Below, one piece after another: positions 20,426 to 33,790 of a stretch of 64,000 nucleotides of DNA (position 1 is the stretch's first letter; every line of letters starts with the position of its first letter). Both the position numbers and the translations under genes were made by a program. The stretch is from Anadara kagoshimensis (Eukaryota > Mollusca > Bivalvia > Arcoida > Arcidae), in contig CM037867.1 of NCBI GenBank assembly GCA_021292105.1, positions 42,795,843 to 42,859,842 on the forward strand, given 5' to 3'. The notes beneath the pieces are model-generated. The model ran no database searches, was not told the DNA's origin, and was given only the letters and a program-made list of their open reading frames with translations.

Positions 20426-23400
20426 TTTAATGTATAATTTTTCTTCATAGTGTGAGAAAATAATTACACGTTTGTTTGTTTTGACCAATTTACTTTGGTT
20501 TTGAAACCTACATGATTGTGATATAGTTGCAGATTTCTTCGTTCTACTAATAAATAATCAATCTGCGTAGTAATAAACATATCTTGGCAATATTCAAAGC
20601 CAGCAAGAACATGAAGCAACAAACGAATGGAATAAGAAACCAAGACAAAATAAACATATGTATAGACCACCGATAAAATGTCAGTACTTGGAATGGGGTT
20701 TAGGTCTAATGGGTCTAAATTACTAAAACATTCTAAAAATACTTATGTAGAGACCAAAAGCAAAAACTAATGATTGCAAAATAGTTAACCATCCTCAATT
20801 TTATTGAAAGTGTTCATTTAGTCAGTAATTTTTACCACACCTTACACCTAATTACATCTAAGAACAAAATGATAAGACGACATAGCCTTGGAAGTTTGCC
20901 AGTAGAGTACACAAAAAACACAGATAATTATATTATAATTATTGTAACTTAACAATGAATCAACAGTATTGTTTGTTTAACTTTACAATTTCTTCTTATG
21001 TTGTAATGAATAAGCTGTAATCTAAATCATTTTGGCAAAAACAAAAGACAAAATTTTTAAATATAGAAAGTCACATTGTAAAAACAGGACAATAAACAAT
21101 AATATATAGAAGTTTATTGATATATATTGTAAGTGTAATTCTTTGATACTCAGAACACGTCAAAAGACTTGTGTTATTTTTTGTTCAAATATACTGTTCT
21201 TTTTATTTGTTTTAAGGTACTTGATCGATCTGTTGTGTCAAAGATCCCATTAAGTTATGAATGATTCCTTCTGTATTAAGCCTCCAGTGTTACGAACATT
21301 TAAAATAGAAGAAAAAAGTTGTAACTGAAGAAACACGTCAAAGCAGTTAACGATGGAAGCAACAAAATAAATCAAGACAAATCAAACATTATTCGGAATC
21401 GCAGAATAATTTAATTTAAAAACAAATAACTACACTTGTTAATTGAAAAAGAAAATGTAGCAAAATGAAAATTATTTTCACCATGGCGTTATAATAAACT
21501 TCATCTGTATTCGTCCTCTCTTGTCTAATAGTTTTTTCTCAGTTGGACTGGTTTTGAGAAAGTAAATACGTTACAGCGACAAATAACTATTTCATTTTCA
21601 TGTAGCTAGAGACAGCAAGTATATAGCACAAGAAAAGTGCAACATTTGCAAGAAAAGTCGGTAAATATACTGTGTATAATGTGCCAGTTGAATGCGTTCA
21701 GAGTTCTCTAGCTTTTAACATTTCGTATACATTGAAATAAATTTATAAGTAAGTGTGTTATTAATTAAAATACAGGGATCATATTTTAATTTCTGTTTTA
21801 ACGTCAAATTCTTTTATTGTTACCTTATTTTATACATTTGTTAATCTTAATATAAAAACTTACATTTCATGATTGTGGAACCGTATTAATATAAGTTTTG
21901 TATCATCAGTATATATTTTACATCATTTTACACAATTAAACAATATTGTAGATAATATAAGTAATAATTACCTTTGGTATTTATCTTGTCGTATTTCAAA
22001 AAAGAACTATATACCATTACTAATTATACGATATTCTTTCCTTATAAATTCCCGCGCACATGAAGAAAATCCTACATAAATTCTTCAAATAACAGTTACA
22101 TATAAGGAATCATACAAACTTCATTTGACAAATAAAAATAATCAGCTTTTGATTGATTACAAGTCACGTGATCATTTTGTTTTCTCCATCAATTATATTT
22201 ACGTTTTATAATGAGATATTACGCATGCTTGGCGAAAAATATTAATAAGCGGAAACGCCCATTACGTCATTTTAGAAAAATCGCAATGAGGCCAAAGAGG
22301 CAAAAATTTTATCACTGACATCTCTGGAAGTCGTCAGCGTCATCTGAATGTTTTACAAATGGCTGAACATTGTAAGAGTTACTTTACTTGTTAATGTTAA
22401 ACTCGACATGATTTATGAAACAACAGAAGCTGTCATAATCACAGTTAAGACAACCCGAGTAGACCTCGTCGTTATTAATGTCAAATAACGATTCTATCAT
22501 TGGTTTTTATATTCAAAGGGCGTGTAACAGTTGTAATTAATAAAATTTTTGCAACTTGAAAAAAATTAACATAACGCGTTCATAAATGATATGCACGTTA
22601 ATGTAAACGAATAAGTCAACAATAAAAAATACAAGAATAAGATCAAATGTCGGCGCGAATTATAGCTTGGTAATTATTTTCAGCATGTCTTTTACCTGGT
22701 GTGATATTATATATTTTAATTATTTACCTTGCGTTTTATTATATATTTTAATTTAACTAACGTAAGTTATTTACATACCATTACGTCTGTAAATGCGTGC
22801 ATTGCTTCCTGGTTCCAATATAAGGATGGTTATAATCCTTCAAAATAAATTGTGTTTAATTCGTAATCATTTTAATTATATACAAGGGTGTGAGATCTTA
22901 AATTAGTGGTTTTTCAGTCAGTTATATTCAGTGCATGTTATGTATTGTCTATACGTACTCTGGTTAAACATCCTTAAGATAAAAGGACATTTGCAACAGA
23001 AACACGTGCATTTGGCAACATCCATCTATAAAGGTATCTAAGAACGCGAAACAATAGAAGTAAACAGGTAGACAAGAAAACAACATATTGTAATCATTTT
23101 GTATAAAAATGTCCGGCTTTGTATAAAAATACCCGGCTTTGCAATGGAACAAATATGATATGGTATATTACTGTGCTATAACTAACATTATAAATATTTG
23201 AACGGGATATTAGACGTGACTATAGTTTTCACCTCCAAATAACCACGTTCAGCAATGTTTTGATATAACCTTTTCGTGCTACCTTTCGAGTTAAAAGATC
23301 ATTACTATTCTGTCTTGTCTTGTTAAGCTGATTCTCCTTGGTGGTTGCAAATTATATGTTTTCTAATTTCATTTGTTTTCCTGTTTTTCATATTGTTCCT

Positions 23401-24160
23401 ATTTGTATTGTATCACGGATTAGAATGGTTTTTGACAAGTGTATTCAGATGTTAACGCCTCTAGTTCATGCAGACTAACAAGTAGTCAGAAAAAGGCACA
23501 TAAACAAAAGACATATTACAAAAATAATGTAACAAAATAAAAAATGTAAAAAAATAATATTCTAGATAACAACATATTTAAGCTAGCTGTAGATATGGCA
23601 AATCTATATTTGAACTTAACGTCTTTTCTTTGATAATTTAGTTTTTTTGAGTGGTGTTCTAATATATTCTAGTATCATAATTACCAAACAGACAATATTC
23701 AGCTTTTTGTTTTATAGGTCTTAATGTTATTTTATCGCTTATTTTTGCATATATGCAAGTTTGTCTAGTAAGCATTATTTAACTTGTGCATTTAATTTGA
23801 CTTGCCGAAAGAAAAACTCTAGAATTTTTTTTACATAAATATTTAAACAAAAAGATCCTAATATATGCATGCAGCATTCACAACTGTCAAACTATTTTTA
23901 TACTAAGTATATTTTTAATCTTTTTTGAATGAAAATAAATATTTCATTTTATAGTAATCAGTGCATGAACGCCTAGACTCTTGTACTTATATGCAATTTA
24001 TAAAAATATTTAAATGTTTTATAAAAAGTTATTTTTTCAACTGATTACAAAATACATTATGAAAACTGCTTAAAACAAAATGAGTTGAAGGATTTAGATT
24101 TTCATAATATCAATATAAATAATCATAACATTATTACCCTGGATATATATTTATCGTCCT
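19961..24160. other. Gene-poor AT-rich stretch
   Basis: No gene can be supported apart from a very weak candidate start exon at 22359 (see findings). It contains a CA microsatellite at 20367-20421. A CRE-like TTACGTCA lies at 22262-22269. Confidence 0.5.
20367..20421. repeat. CA dinucleotide microsatellite
   Basis: (CA)n of about 27 units with one interruption (CATACA). Confidence 0.97.
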
Positions 24161-24164
24161 GTAG

Positions 24165-24350
24165 TTCCGTTCCATGTTCTTTTTATTCTAAATTTTGATT
24201 TGACACGTGGAGAGCATAGCTAAACAGAGGTGCTTACCCTTCCGAAACACTCGGTCTCACCTGCATGATGGAAGTTCCCGCGTTTAACTTTTACTTTGCT
24301 TTCGGATTTTGACTTGGACATGAATAAGTACATGCATGTTTGTTTTTGAT
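24165..24350 (+). mobile_element. Reverse-transcriptase element tail, copy E
   Basis: Plus-oriented copy of the shared non-coding tail (TGCTTACCCTTCCGAAACAC, GGAAGTTCCCGCGTTTAACT, then GACTTGGACATGAATAAGTA). 5'-truncated within the tail. Confidence 0.75.
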
Positions 24351-24722
24351 TTGATCAGATATTGTTTTTTAATTAATGAATCATAATTGCGTGATAATGT
24401 AATGTGTTAACATGATTCGGTGAGCCTAACACCAAAGTTGTCTGAATATACAGTAACACTGTAAATATTTATTGTAGTTTCTTGTTCAGTTTGAAATATG
24501 AATAAATGTACATGTTGTTAATGGTGTTTTATATATATTTCGTGAATATGTTGAAAAAATATTAATCAAAAAGTAATTATTAATGTAATGTACAAGAGAA
24601 AATGATCTGTTATATGAGGTTAGCAAAATGTGCCCAAATATCGACCAATACCTTCACTATTTTATTGGAGAGTTTCGTGCATCTAATCATTTATGTTTAA
24701 ATCTTCAATATGAGACTTATAG

Positions 24723-24873
24723 AATCTTACACCGGCAACAGTGTAAGATAGAGATATCTCAAACTAAGATAAATATTTTCCTGTCCAGAGCGAGCTTTAG
24801 TGAGTTCTGAACATTGAAAATATTCATCCGAGTTTGACATATCTTTGTCTTACACTGTTTCTGGTGTAGGATT
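24723..24873. mobile_element. Foldback (palindromic MITE-like) element
   Basis: Two ~58-bp arms, 24723-24780 and 24816-24873, are inverted copies of each other with a few mismatches (TCTTACACCGGCAACAGTGT against ACACTGTTTCTGGTGTAGGA, and AAATATTTTC against GAAAATATT). A 35-nt loop separates them. The arm ends contain a shorter palindrome CTTACAC...GTGTAAG. Confidence 0.75.
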
Positions 24874-26148
24874 TTTTTCTTACACATTTGCAACATAACA
24901 ACATGATTTGTAAACAAAAAAACTGCATGAAATATTCAGTTTTCATACCAACATCCCCATTTCTGAAAATGACGTTATCAGATTTTGTTGACGTTCTTAC
25001 ATAAACGTATTATGACTTCATTAATTTAGCGCATGTAAGTGATTGTGACGTTGAGAAATTGTTGGTTGAGAAAGGTGATCTCATCCCTTGGGTGAGACAG
25101 TAAAATCTCACATGGGTAAAAACTTATGTGTGAGAAAAAGTACACCTTATCACAGACGACTGGATATCTATCCCATTTTAAACATTATTACCATATCATC
25201 AATGTCACAAGAGTACAAATCGAAAACTGTATCGCCTTTACTGTGGTTCAAATGTATACAACATTCTCTGGACGTACAATAAATAAATGCATTTGAAAAT
25301 GTTTTCTTTATACATAGATATAAACAAATTCATAAACAAACTAGTACGTCTTCATCTTTGTGACGTTGCCACAAACATCGTTTGCAGCAACAGATCTCTT
25401 ACAGGTTTGCGTTCTTTTATTTCAGATTGGATCTCAACAAAAACAACCCTGATAACACCTGCACCTGGAAGGAATTATTCATATGAAAAGCAATTCAGTG
25501 ACGTTCTGCTTAATAATTTCGCTTTTTTGTAGAAACTTCTTATGTATGTATAGCTTTAGTCGACTTTACCGAAAAAGTGTGATGTGTTTCCATCATAAAT
25601 GAATGTTTTTGTAAATTAGCTATTAAAATTAAATCACAAAAAATGCCATTATAAAAGTAAGCCATTAATATCAATTGCATATTTTATCTACAAATTAAAT
25701 AAACTCATGTTTATGAAAACCTGTTCTAACTATATAAAATTAAAGTACATGTATAAATGTATACTTTTTATGAAACTAGATTGGGTAAGCATTTTGACAA
25801 TTGACAATTTAGAGTCTCATTCCAGTGTTATTTAGTAAAGATATACAGAAATATGGGTAATGAATATTATGTTCCATTCTTGCATATTTCTTATTCATCT
25901 ATTACCAAGTAGAACTTTTGTTTGGCTGAAATTTAATTTTTTAAAATAAGTGTGATTAGGGATCACTTGTTGTAAAATGTTTTAAGAAAAAAGGTGAAGG
26001 TATTACAGTGTTCAAAAATTACACTACTGAATACCATATGGAAATTATTTTTCCCATAACCGGTAGTATATATATAAGTCGTCAGAGATTCTTGCTTCCT
26101 TTTGTTTTTGTTTTTTTTATTTTCAGCCATTAATTGTTATATTGCATA
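24874..26148. other. No recognisable gene
   Basis: AT-rich. Short ORFs at 25088-25532 show no family resemblance or splice support. Confidence 0.5.
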
Positions 26149-26485
26149 TCCACGCATTACGAGATATAGAGAATGTTATGGGATAGACGTCATGACCACT
26201 TCTATAATTTTGTACCACGCAATAATGGGATACAGCAAATGTTACGGAGATAGTCGTCATGACCATTTCTATAATTTTGTACCACGCAATAATGGGATAC
26301 AGCAAATGTTGCGGAGATAGTCGTCATGACCATTTCTATAATTTTGTACCATGTAATAATGGGATACAGCAAATGTTACGGAGATAGTCGTCATGACCAT
26401 TTCTATAATTTTGTACCATGTAATAATGGGATACAGCAAATGTTACGGAGATAGTCGTCATGACCATTTCTATAATTCTGTGCCA
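26149..26485. repeat. 67-bp tandem repeat, five copies
   Basis: The unit containing GGGATACAGCAAATGTTACG and GTCGTCATGACCATTTCTAT repeats every 67 bp; the first copy is diverged and the last is partial. It contains the palindrome GTCATGAC. Confidence 0.93.
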
Positions 26486-27224
26486 GGAACATTCCCCGTG
26501 CACAAGACCACACAAATATCATTGATAGCGTTTGCATATATATGGTTGATAATGAAACCGCATCCGCCTGCTGCCTGTAACGCCCGCTATAACAACCTTT
26601 ATATGTATGTAAATGAAAAATAATAATATGCTAATAAAGTTTAAAAGATCGCGTATGTAATTTTTCTTTTTTTCAGTCTGAATAAATATACACGTCTCTC
26701 TTGTGTTCGACCTGTCTTACATTGTTTACTAGAATAGTTTGAAAAGTTAAAACAATTACCACCTACGCCAGACATGACACAATATATGTTATACTCTACA
26801 GTTGTCGTCATGGTAAATAAAACTTCGTATTATACACATCAAATCAAACCAGACATGTCATTAATGATAACGATATACAACAGAAGTGTATAATGAAGTA
26901 AGATACTCATTAGTTATACTGGCTTCGGTCTGTAGTTAATTTTTTTGTCTCAAAACCTGTTGTTTCATTATAATTTGTTATCTTACTTATATTTTCCTCA
27001 CATAATAATAATAATAATAATATTAAATGTATGATGAAATAATCATGATTTTATAGCTTTTATGAATAACATATATATGCAAAAATTGTATTATTTAATG
27101 GCTTAAGGCAAGTTTATAGCAAGCTTTGGTTTCTTGTAAATGGTTTCTGAAATGACAAGAGTTTGATAATTGAGGATGTTCCTAAAACATTTAAACTTTA
27201 AACAATTTTAACTTTAACCACCTG
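26486..27224. other. No recognisable gene; short AAT run
   Basis: An (AAT)n run at 27004-27022; otherwise AT-rich without structure that I recognise. Confidence 0.5.
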
Positions 27225-27530
27225 CTTAAAAATAGATTGTTGATTCAGAGGCTTATCAAGGACCTAAAAGAGATTAGTGGCCGTCATCACAGAATTGTTG
27301 TGAAGTCTCTCTATCCAAAATTATCCTCGATTTAATTGATGTTTAACATTTCCGCGTTTCCTTTATTCTCAATTTTCATTTTACATGTGGCCGATTTGGC
27401 TGACTAAATAGTAGATACTCGCCCTTCCGGATCATCCGGTATCACTTACCTAGTGGAAATTCATGTGTTTTACTTAATTAGTCATTTATCGGTTTTTATT
27501 TTGCTTTTTTGATTATCATTTGAATATTAA
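27225..27530 (+). mobile_element. Reverse-transcriptase element fragment, copy F
   Basis: Plus-oriented. A remnant of the RT C-terminus (GGCCGTCATCACAGAATTGT corresponds to the GRHH-type motif) is followed by the family tail (CGCCCTTCCGGATCATCCGG). Decayed. Confidence 0.65.
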
Positions 27531-27754
27531 GTCTTATGGTTTTTGTTAATAAAAACCAGTAAATTTGATTCTTTGTAATACTACTTAAGCCACAGTGAAA
27601 GGTTCGTCCAGTTATTTATGATGAAGGAAATTTAGCGTAAGATTTAATATTTCACCACAAAAGACTAAATGAACATCTCTTGTCAAGCCAGAAATGACAA
27701 GATTTTAGATGTTCTGCAAAGTCAATTTTTCAGACCTCTTCTGATTCATCTATC

Positions 27755-28745
27755 AAAAACAAACGTACTAATCCATGCCCGAATCACAATCCAGAAGCAA
27801 AGTAAAAACTTTGGAACTGACAAGTTAGGTTAAACACGTGAAGTTCCACCAGGGAAGTGAGGCCGGGTGCTCCGGAAGGGTAAGCAACTCCTGGTTAGCT
27901 AGCTACATCCGCAAAGCGTGTAATCAAAATTGTGTGAAAAGAACATGAAAGTATTGGGCGCCAAAGATATCCAGGGCAATCCTGAACTCAGAGATATCAA
28001 ACTTATCAACAATGCTGTGATGATGGCCATAAAACTTTTTGAGGGCTTTGATAAGCCTAGGCTTGCAATGTCCCTGGGTCAACAATTTATTTGCAAGCAA
28101 CTTGCTCCGTTGTTCAAAGTCTCCGTAGTGGGAACAAGCTCTACCATAGCGTATTAATTGGGAAACAATAAACACCATTAACAAGGGAAGCAAGTATATT
28201 GCTGCATAGAAAAGAAAAGTTGACAATAGAAAATATGTAGTCTTCACGTATGTCATAAAGTCTTAAATATAGCCTTGTGTGGGTGTAATAAGTGAGGTAT
28301 TACTCAAATATGAAGCAGAACACGAGGAATTAGTCGTATCAAGTTCACTAGGAAAGATGGCATTCACATAAGCTCCTAAATTGGGTTGTTAAGGCACAGA
28401 ACGTCATCTATATTTCTGTATCTGGAGTTGAATGAATTGGCGACAGTCGTCTCCAGATTTAACCAGGTTCTGCATCATAAAAATAAAGAAACAAATCAGC
28501 TAACTATGGTGCACAGTTTGTACCCATTGCAACATTTCGTTGATGGTATTTTCAGTATATTTTTGTTTGAAATCCGTATGATGTTTGACAAAATAACCAA
28601 AAGCCCTGTTCAGCACTAGATGTTTGTATCTTGGCTCACCGTTTTTGTAAAAGAATGACAAGTGAATAATTTCTTTAAGAGTTCTTTCAATTTAGAATGA
28701 GGGATATTGGTGTAGAAAAATCGAAAAAAATTATACTTTTACATG
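27755..28745 (-). mobile_element. Reverse-transcriptase element, second long copy (G)
   Basis: Minus-oriented. The open frame at 28256-27924 includes the RT C-terminal region QLIRYGRACSHYGDFEQRSK and KKFYGHHHSIVDKFD. Further 5' lie decayed versions of the palm, with a deletion that removes the MGTNCAP block seen in copy C. Tail at 27780-27920. Non-functional. Confidence 0.8.
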
Positions 28746-29374
28746 AGATAAAGTACTAGATGCAAGATGTTTAATTAATTCTTTAGAATTGTTAAGAATT
28801 CCCATTTGGTTGATGTCAAGTGTAGAATAGACTTATTTCAGCATAAACACCAATGTGTATTTCGTAAAGTGGTTTTGATTTGTTTAATTGTTATCCAACT
28901 AATTATCATAATATGTTTAATTTCTACACGACAATAAATGTCAGGTGAAACTGACTTGATTTTACTTTTATGGTTTTGTTGATATCCTCCCACAATTTAT
29001 GTCAAATATAAACAAGAACACTGACATTTTAAACAAATTATGATAAAAAGACATTGACCACATTCATAAAATGAACTCCAGATGAGACTCAGTTGTGTTA
29101 AATAATCAAACTAGAAGGTTTGAAAGGCAAGCTAATAACCAAAAACTTACCATCCCTGGTTAATTTTGGAAATGTACATCTAGATTGTCAAAATGAAATT
29201 TTCAATACATCAAAGTGGCTAGACGATCCCTAACATTGCAATTAAAGCAGTATTATAGGCTTATAATAAATTATTAGTTTTTCAACATCTCCCTGGAAAA
29301 AAAACGTCTCAAAATATACTGCACTAACAACAGTTGTATAAATCCTAATGAAGTGAACGGCATGATGTTGTAAT
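28746..29374. other. No recognisable feature
   Basis: AT-rich; no ORF or repeat recognised. Confidence 0.5.
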
Positions 29375-29620
29375 TAAAAACAAACATACTAATCCAAGTC
29401 CGAATCATAATCCAGAAACAAAGTTAAAACTCTGATGCTGACAAGTTAGGTTTAAAAATTGAACTTCTACAAGTGAGGTCGTGTGCTCTGCAAAGATAAG
29501 CATCTCCTGATTAGCTAGCTACACTCGCCACGTGGGTAATCAAAATTGTGTGAAGGGAGCATGAAGCTATTGGACGTCAAATATATCCAGGATAACAATC
29601 CTAGATACAGGATCCCTGAG
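29375..29620 (-). mobile_element. Reverse-transcriptase element tail, copy H
   Basis: Minus-oriented 3' tail (plus-strand AATCATAATCCAGAAACAAA, then TAGCTAGCTACACTCGCCAC and GGACGTCAAATATATCCAGG), truncated before the RT region. Confidence 0.75.
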
Positions 29621-30186
29621 TAAATTAGTAAATGTCAAATAAGTACCTACTTCAGAATTAATAATAAAATTATTTAATTAAACAACGGCGATGACCCAAA
29701 AATATGGTATTTAGAAGGAATATTAAATTTGATCAACTGTACCATTTTTAGTCCTTGTTATATTTAGAATCTAGTATTTCTGGAACACATGACATTTTTA
29801 TGTTTAAAAAGAAATTAAGACATAGTATCATAGTTTAACTAAATAAGTAAATGTTAATAAAGTGCAATCTATATTTAGACATTTAATAGATTCTAGATGT
29901 TGATTTATATCTTTTTAATGACATCAAATAGTTGACATGTTAAATACCATAGTTCAAAAACATTTCTGGAAAATAACAAATCTCTTAAGTACGTATACTT
30001 GTACTGTTTTTCTTTTTACTCACAGCTTCAGCTACATTTTAGCATCAATTTTTTTTAGTTCTTCATATATTTTAAATCAATTAAATTTATAGTCAAAGCA
30101 ATTAAGAAAAGTTCCACTAATTAAATAAAACTTTGACCCAAAGATGATAAAAATACCTTATGTGGGAAGGAAAAAAATTGTTTCCG
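29621..30186. other. No recognisable feature
   Basis: AT-rich; nothing supported. Confidence 0.5.
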
Positions 30187-30589
30187 GTAGTAGTCCGTGG
30201 GCTAGGTGGATTGACACAATTTTATAGCGTTTTTCCTCAAAACTTGCGTTTATGACGTCATGGTGACGACATAAAAGCAGCTACATCAACCAACTTTGTA
30301 TTTTATAAAAGCGGAACATGTTCCCTTTACAATGGTACCAAATATGATCTGTATCTGCATAATAATATTGAAAACAAAGATAAAAACGTTCCCCTACCCC
30401 TAATAGAGAAATTTACTGAAAACTTTCAGGTACTCTTAAATATTGAAGTTTTTCATGAAGAGCATCCCAACTTATTTTTGGGAAACATCCCGATTCCATT
30501 ACTAGACACCCTAAGGTGCCAGAAAAAAGTGGTGTCGGAGGATCCTGGGGGGGGTGCACGGTGGGTCCTCCTAGCCCACGGACTAGTAG
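30187..30589. mobile_element. MITE with TAGTCCGTGGGCTAGG ends and 4-bp duplication
   Basis: TAGTCCGTGGGCTAGG at 30191 and its exact inverse ending at 30585 bound a 395-bp element. GTAG flanks both ends (30187-30190 and 30586-30589), consistent with a 4-bp target-site duplication. No transposase is encoded, so it is non-autonomous. It includes a run of eight or more G at about 30547. Confidence 0.75.
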
Positions 30590-31619
30590 TGAAATAGTGA
30601 ATACTCTTTGAATCAAGACCAACATATATTGGGAACAATAGTTATAAAACTTAAGATTTTTGATGAGCACTGAAATTAATTTCATTTGATTTCAATCGTG
30701 TTGTTATTGGACTATTGAAGGGAGCCAATTCATTCTATTTTATATAACATACAGTCCATTAATACTCGGGTTTAACTTTATTGCAACAACCAAGACGGTG
30801 AATGGAATCAATGAAATTTAGTATCACTTTTTTGTTTTCTTTTTGTTATATTAAAATAAGATGGATGGCGTGCACTACGCTTTAAGAAAGCTATCTAAGG
30901 ACCATTTGTTATATATGTGTTAATATATACAGAATAATTTGTATGGGAAAATGACAATGGAATGGAAAAATGATCCATTTCTACTTTGATGGATCAGTGA
31001 AAACTGAATACATCAATTTCAAATTTTAAAATAAGTACAGCTATAAATAGTTATAGGGACTGGGTGTACCTAGCCTCACTATAAAACTACAAACAAATAT
31101 GGTATAATAAGACAAAAAACTGCCAGCCACCAGGGTTACCGATACATAACAGTAAAATCAGTAAAGAGAGAAACACTGAACATAACATAAATAATAAATC
31201 CTAACCCTAAAAATGACGGAAATTTTTTGAGAGGCTATCTAATGTATTTTTGATAAATTTTCTACAGGAGGCAAGGCTTTGCGTTCTTGAGAATTTCATG
31301 TTCATTAAGTATAAGATCATGACCATCTGATTTTTTTTCTGTTTGATATATTGATGCAAACATAACCATTAACACCAAATAGATATGGAATAATTGAAAA
31401 TATAACAGCAAATGTCTTTTATCTTTTTTATCTTTTGTCTTAATCTAATAACAAGAACCATCTTGATGAATTTATCTTTGTTCTGACGGATTTTAAACCA
31501 ACTAAAGTAAAAAGATGGAGATTATAGTGGTATCCTCTTCAATGAATAACGTTTGTGCGTTATAGATTAGTGGAATGGATTATTTTTGCATGCAACATGT
31601 CCAATTCTTTCGTTGACCT
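30590..31619. other. No recognisable feature
   Basis: AT-rich; nothing supported. Confidence 0.5.
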
Positions 31620-31715
31620 TACTTTCCTAGTATAAGTTCACGTGTTAATTTCATTTGTCAGTTTTAGTTTTACTTTGCTTTAGGGTTGTTATACACGGGT
31701 TAGTATGTTTGGTTT
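31620..31715 (+). mobile_element. Reverse-transcriptase element tail, copy I (very diverged)
   Basis: AAGTTCACGTGTTAATTTCA, TTTTACTTTGCTTTAGG and GGGTTAGTATGTTTGG follow the order of the family's extreme 3' end. Only about 90 bp remain. Confidence 0.55.
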
Positions 31716-33162
31716 TTTTTTATTTTTTCACCAAAAAAACTTACATGAGAAAAGCAATAACATTGCTATTGCGTATGGATTCCATGAAAACATGACGCCA
31801 ATGATTTCATGCAAAACTAACAGAAAATATCTCACCGATGAAAGTGTAAAAAATAATAGAAGGGTTGAATTATTGCACTTGAAATCTAATTTTGACAGTT
31901 CAGTGCTGAATCTCTTATTATGCTTAACGAAATCCCAAACGTTTTCGACTACGCCATGTATATTTAAATACTAAAACAACCAGATGAATGACGTCACAAG
32001 TATATTCATTAGCAAATCACGTGATTAAAGGGGAACATAGATGATATGATAACCATTGCTCTCGAACCAAGTCTCATGGAAAAATCATTGCAAATATAAT
32101 ATTGCCTATGACATAATTATGTACCTTTTTTCAGACACAATATATGAATATTTGAAGAATAATAAAACACCTATTTATATCGAGAAAAATTTTTTTAAAA
32201 CATAGAAATAAAAAAAATATCAATAACGGTTTTACATGGGAATATTATCTTACCTCTTCCACTTTATTAACTTACAGAGATAAATTACAATATAAATTTA
32301 GTGATTTAATGATATAACGGATTCTTATAGAACGTTTTGCACCTGGAGTTTGTTCTGAAGGTACCCCAACATATTTCAAAAAGTTTATAAAAATAATTAT
32401 GATTTGTTAATTAAAGATATATATTTTGTTTTTTTTGTATACAAAAAATGTGATTAAGTGTAATTCATCATAGCCAGACCGTGAAATATCTTAGTGGTTT
32501 TTTTTAACCATAAACCATAACGTTAACACCAGACCTAGTATATATCACGATATAAAAATTCTCTGATTTAATTCTGTATATTGCTAAATGCCCAAGCTTT
32601 CTTTTTTAACTCTTTTCAATACAGCAACACGTCCCAATGTACATGGGTTTGTCCATGGTGTCTCTTATAGGTTTGGTACAAATTCGAGCTTATTGTGACC
32701 TTAATAATGATACATATTTATATTATATACCGGCATGTGGCTTTATTTCTCCAAGCATTAAGCCGAGTTCGATCACGGGTGTGATATTGTGATTTCATAT
32801 TGAACATCGTCAACAACATTCCGCCAACATTCCGTAAAACTACACAGACGTCAACAACAAGATGGAGGCATCATGTGTAGTATTAGTGATATTAATGACA
32901 AAAATACCACGATACAACGCAACAACGATTTTCATGCATAAGGAAGCATTAACTTTTCATGATTTAAGATTTTGACAGATTTCAACACTTTTCATGTATT
33001 TCAAAAGCTAAATCCAAATGTTAGTTTGTACACATATCTATAACTCGTTGAAAAACTTGCTTTTATTGACTCCAAATGTTCATACCGTGTCGATGGCAAC
33101 CATCTGTTACATGACGGCTATGTCGGGATGTCTTACAATGTATCTTAATTGATAATTGTGGT
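31716..33162. other. No recognisable gene
   Basis: An 89-codon open frame at 31705-31974 shows no family resemblance or splice support. The rest is AT-rich. Confidence 0.45.
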
Positions 33163-33358
33163 GTTAGGGCTAAATTTGCATTAAAGCTCTTTCGCTCCTT
33201 CGACTTGAACGCGAAGAATCGAAGTTGCGACGATATGATGGCAAATATGCAAAGATACGATGGCGAAGGAGCGATAGTACTACCTTCGCCTTCAGAATTT
33301 CTTATCTTCGCAACTTCGCGTTAAAGTCGAAGGAGCGATAATGCAAATTTGACCCTAC
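33163..33358. mobile_element. Palindromic MITE, ~196 bp
   Basis: Long terminal inverted repeats of about 45-50 bp: the left end GTTAGGGCTAAATTTGCATT continues into TCGCTCCTTCGACTTGAACG. The right end, inverted, reads GTAGGGTCAAATTTGCATTA then TCGCTCCTTCGACTTTAACG. The short middle is rich in CGAAG motifs. No coding sequence. Confidence 0.8.
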
Positions 33359-33439
33359 AGAACACCTACATGAAATTTAATCTAATTAGATGATATAGAG
33401 ACATGCAATCTAATACTAGATCTAAAGAAAAATACTATC

Positions 33440-33790
33440 GTAGGGTACAATTGTTGACTCGGGGATATTGCAAGCTTATCACGACCTTCAAAACGTTATA
33501 TGGTCATCACCACAATATTGTTAATAATTATGGTGTGCTGTTCTTGATAAATTTGACGACATTGAATTCCATGTTCCTTTCCTTGTCTTTTTTATTTCAC
33601 ACGTAGAGGGTGTGGCTAGCAAGACAGGAAATGTTTACTCTTCCTGAACACCCGGGCTCACTTCCCTGGTGGAAGTTCACGTGTTTAACTTAATTTGTTA
33701 GATTTTAAAGTTTTGATTTGTTTTGGGATAGTGATTTGGATGTCCACCGGTGATTATGAACAAATAGCGTGTTACTGATCCATCCAAAAA
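33440..33790 (+). mobile_element. Reverse-transcriptase element fragment, copy J
   Basis: Plus-oriented remnant of the RT C-terminus (frame reading TRGYCKLITTFKTLYGHHHN), followed by the tail with CACCCGGGCTCACTTCCCTG and GTGGAAGTTCACGTGTTTAA. Confidence 0.75.
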
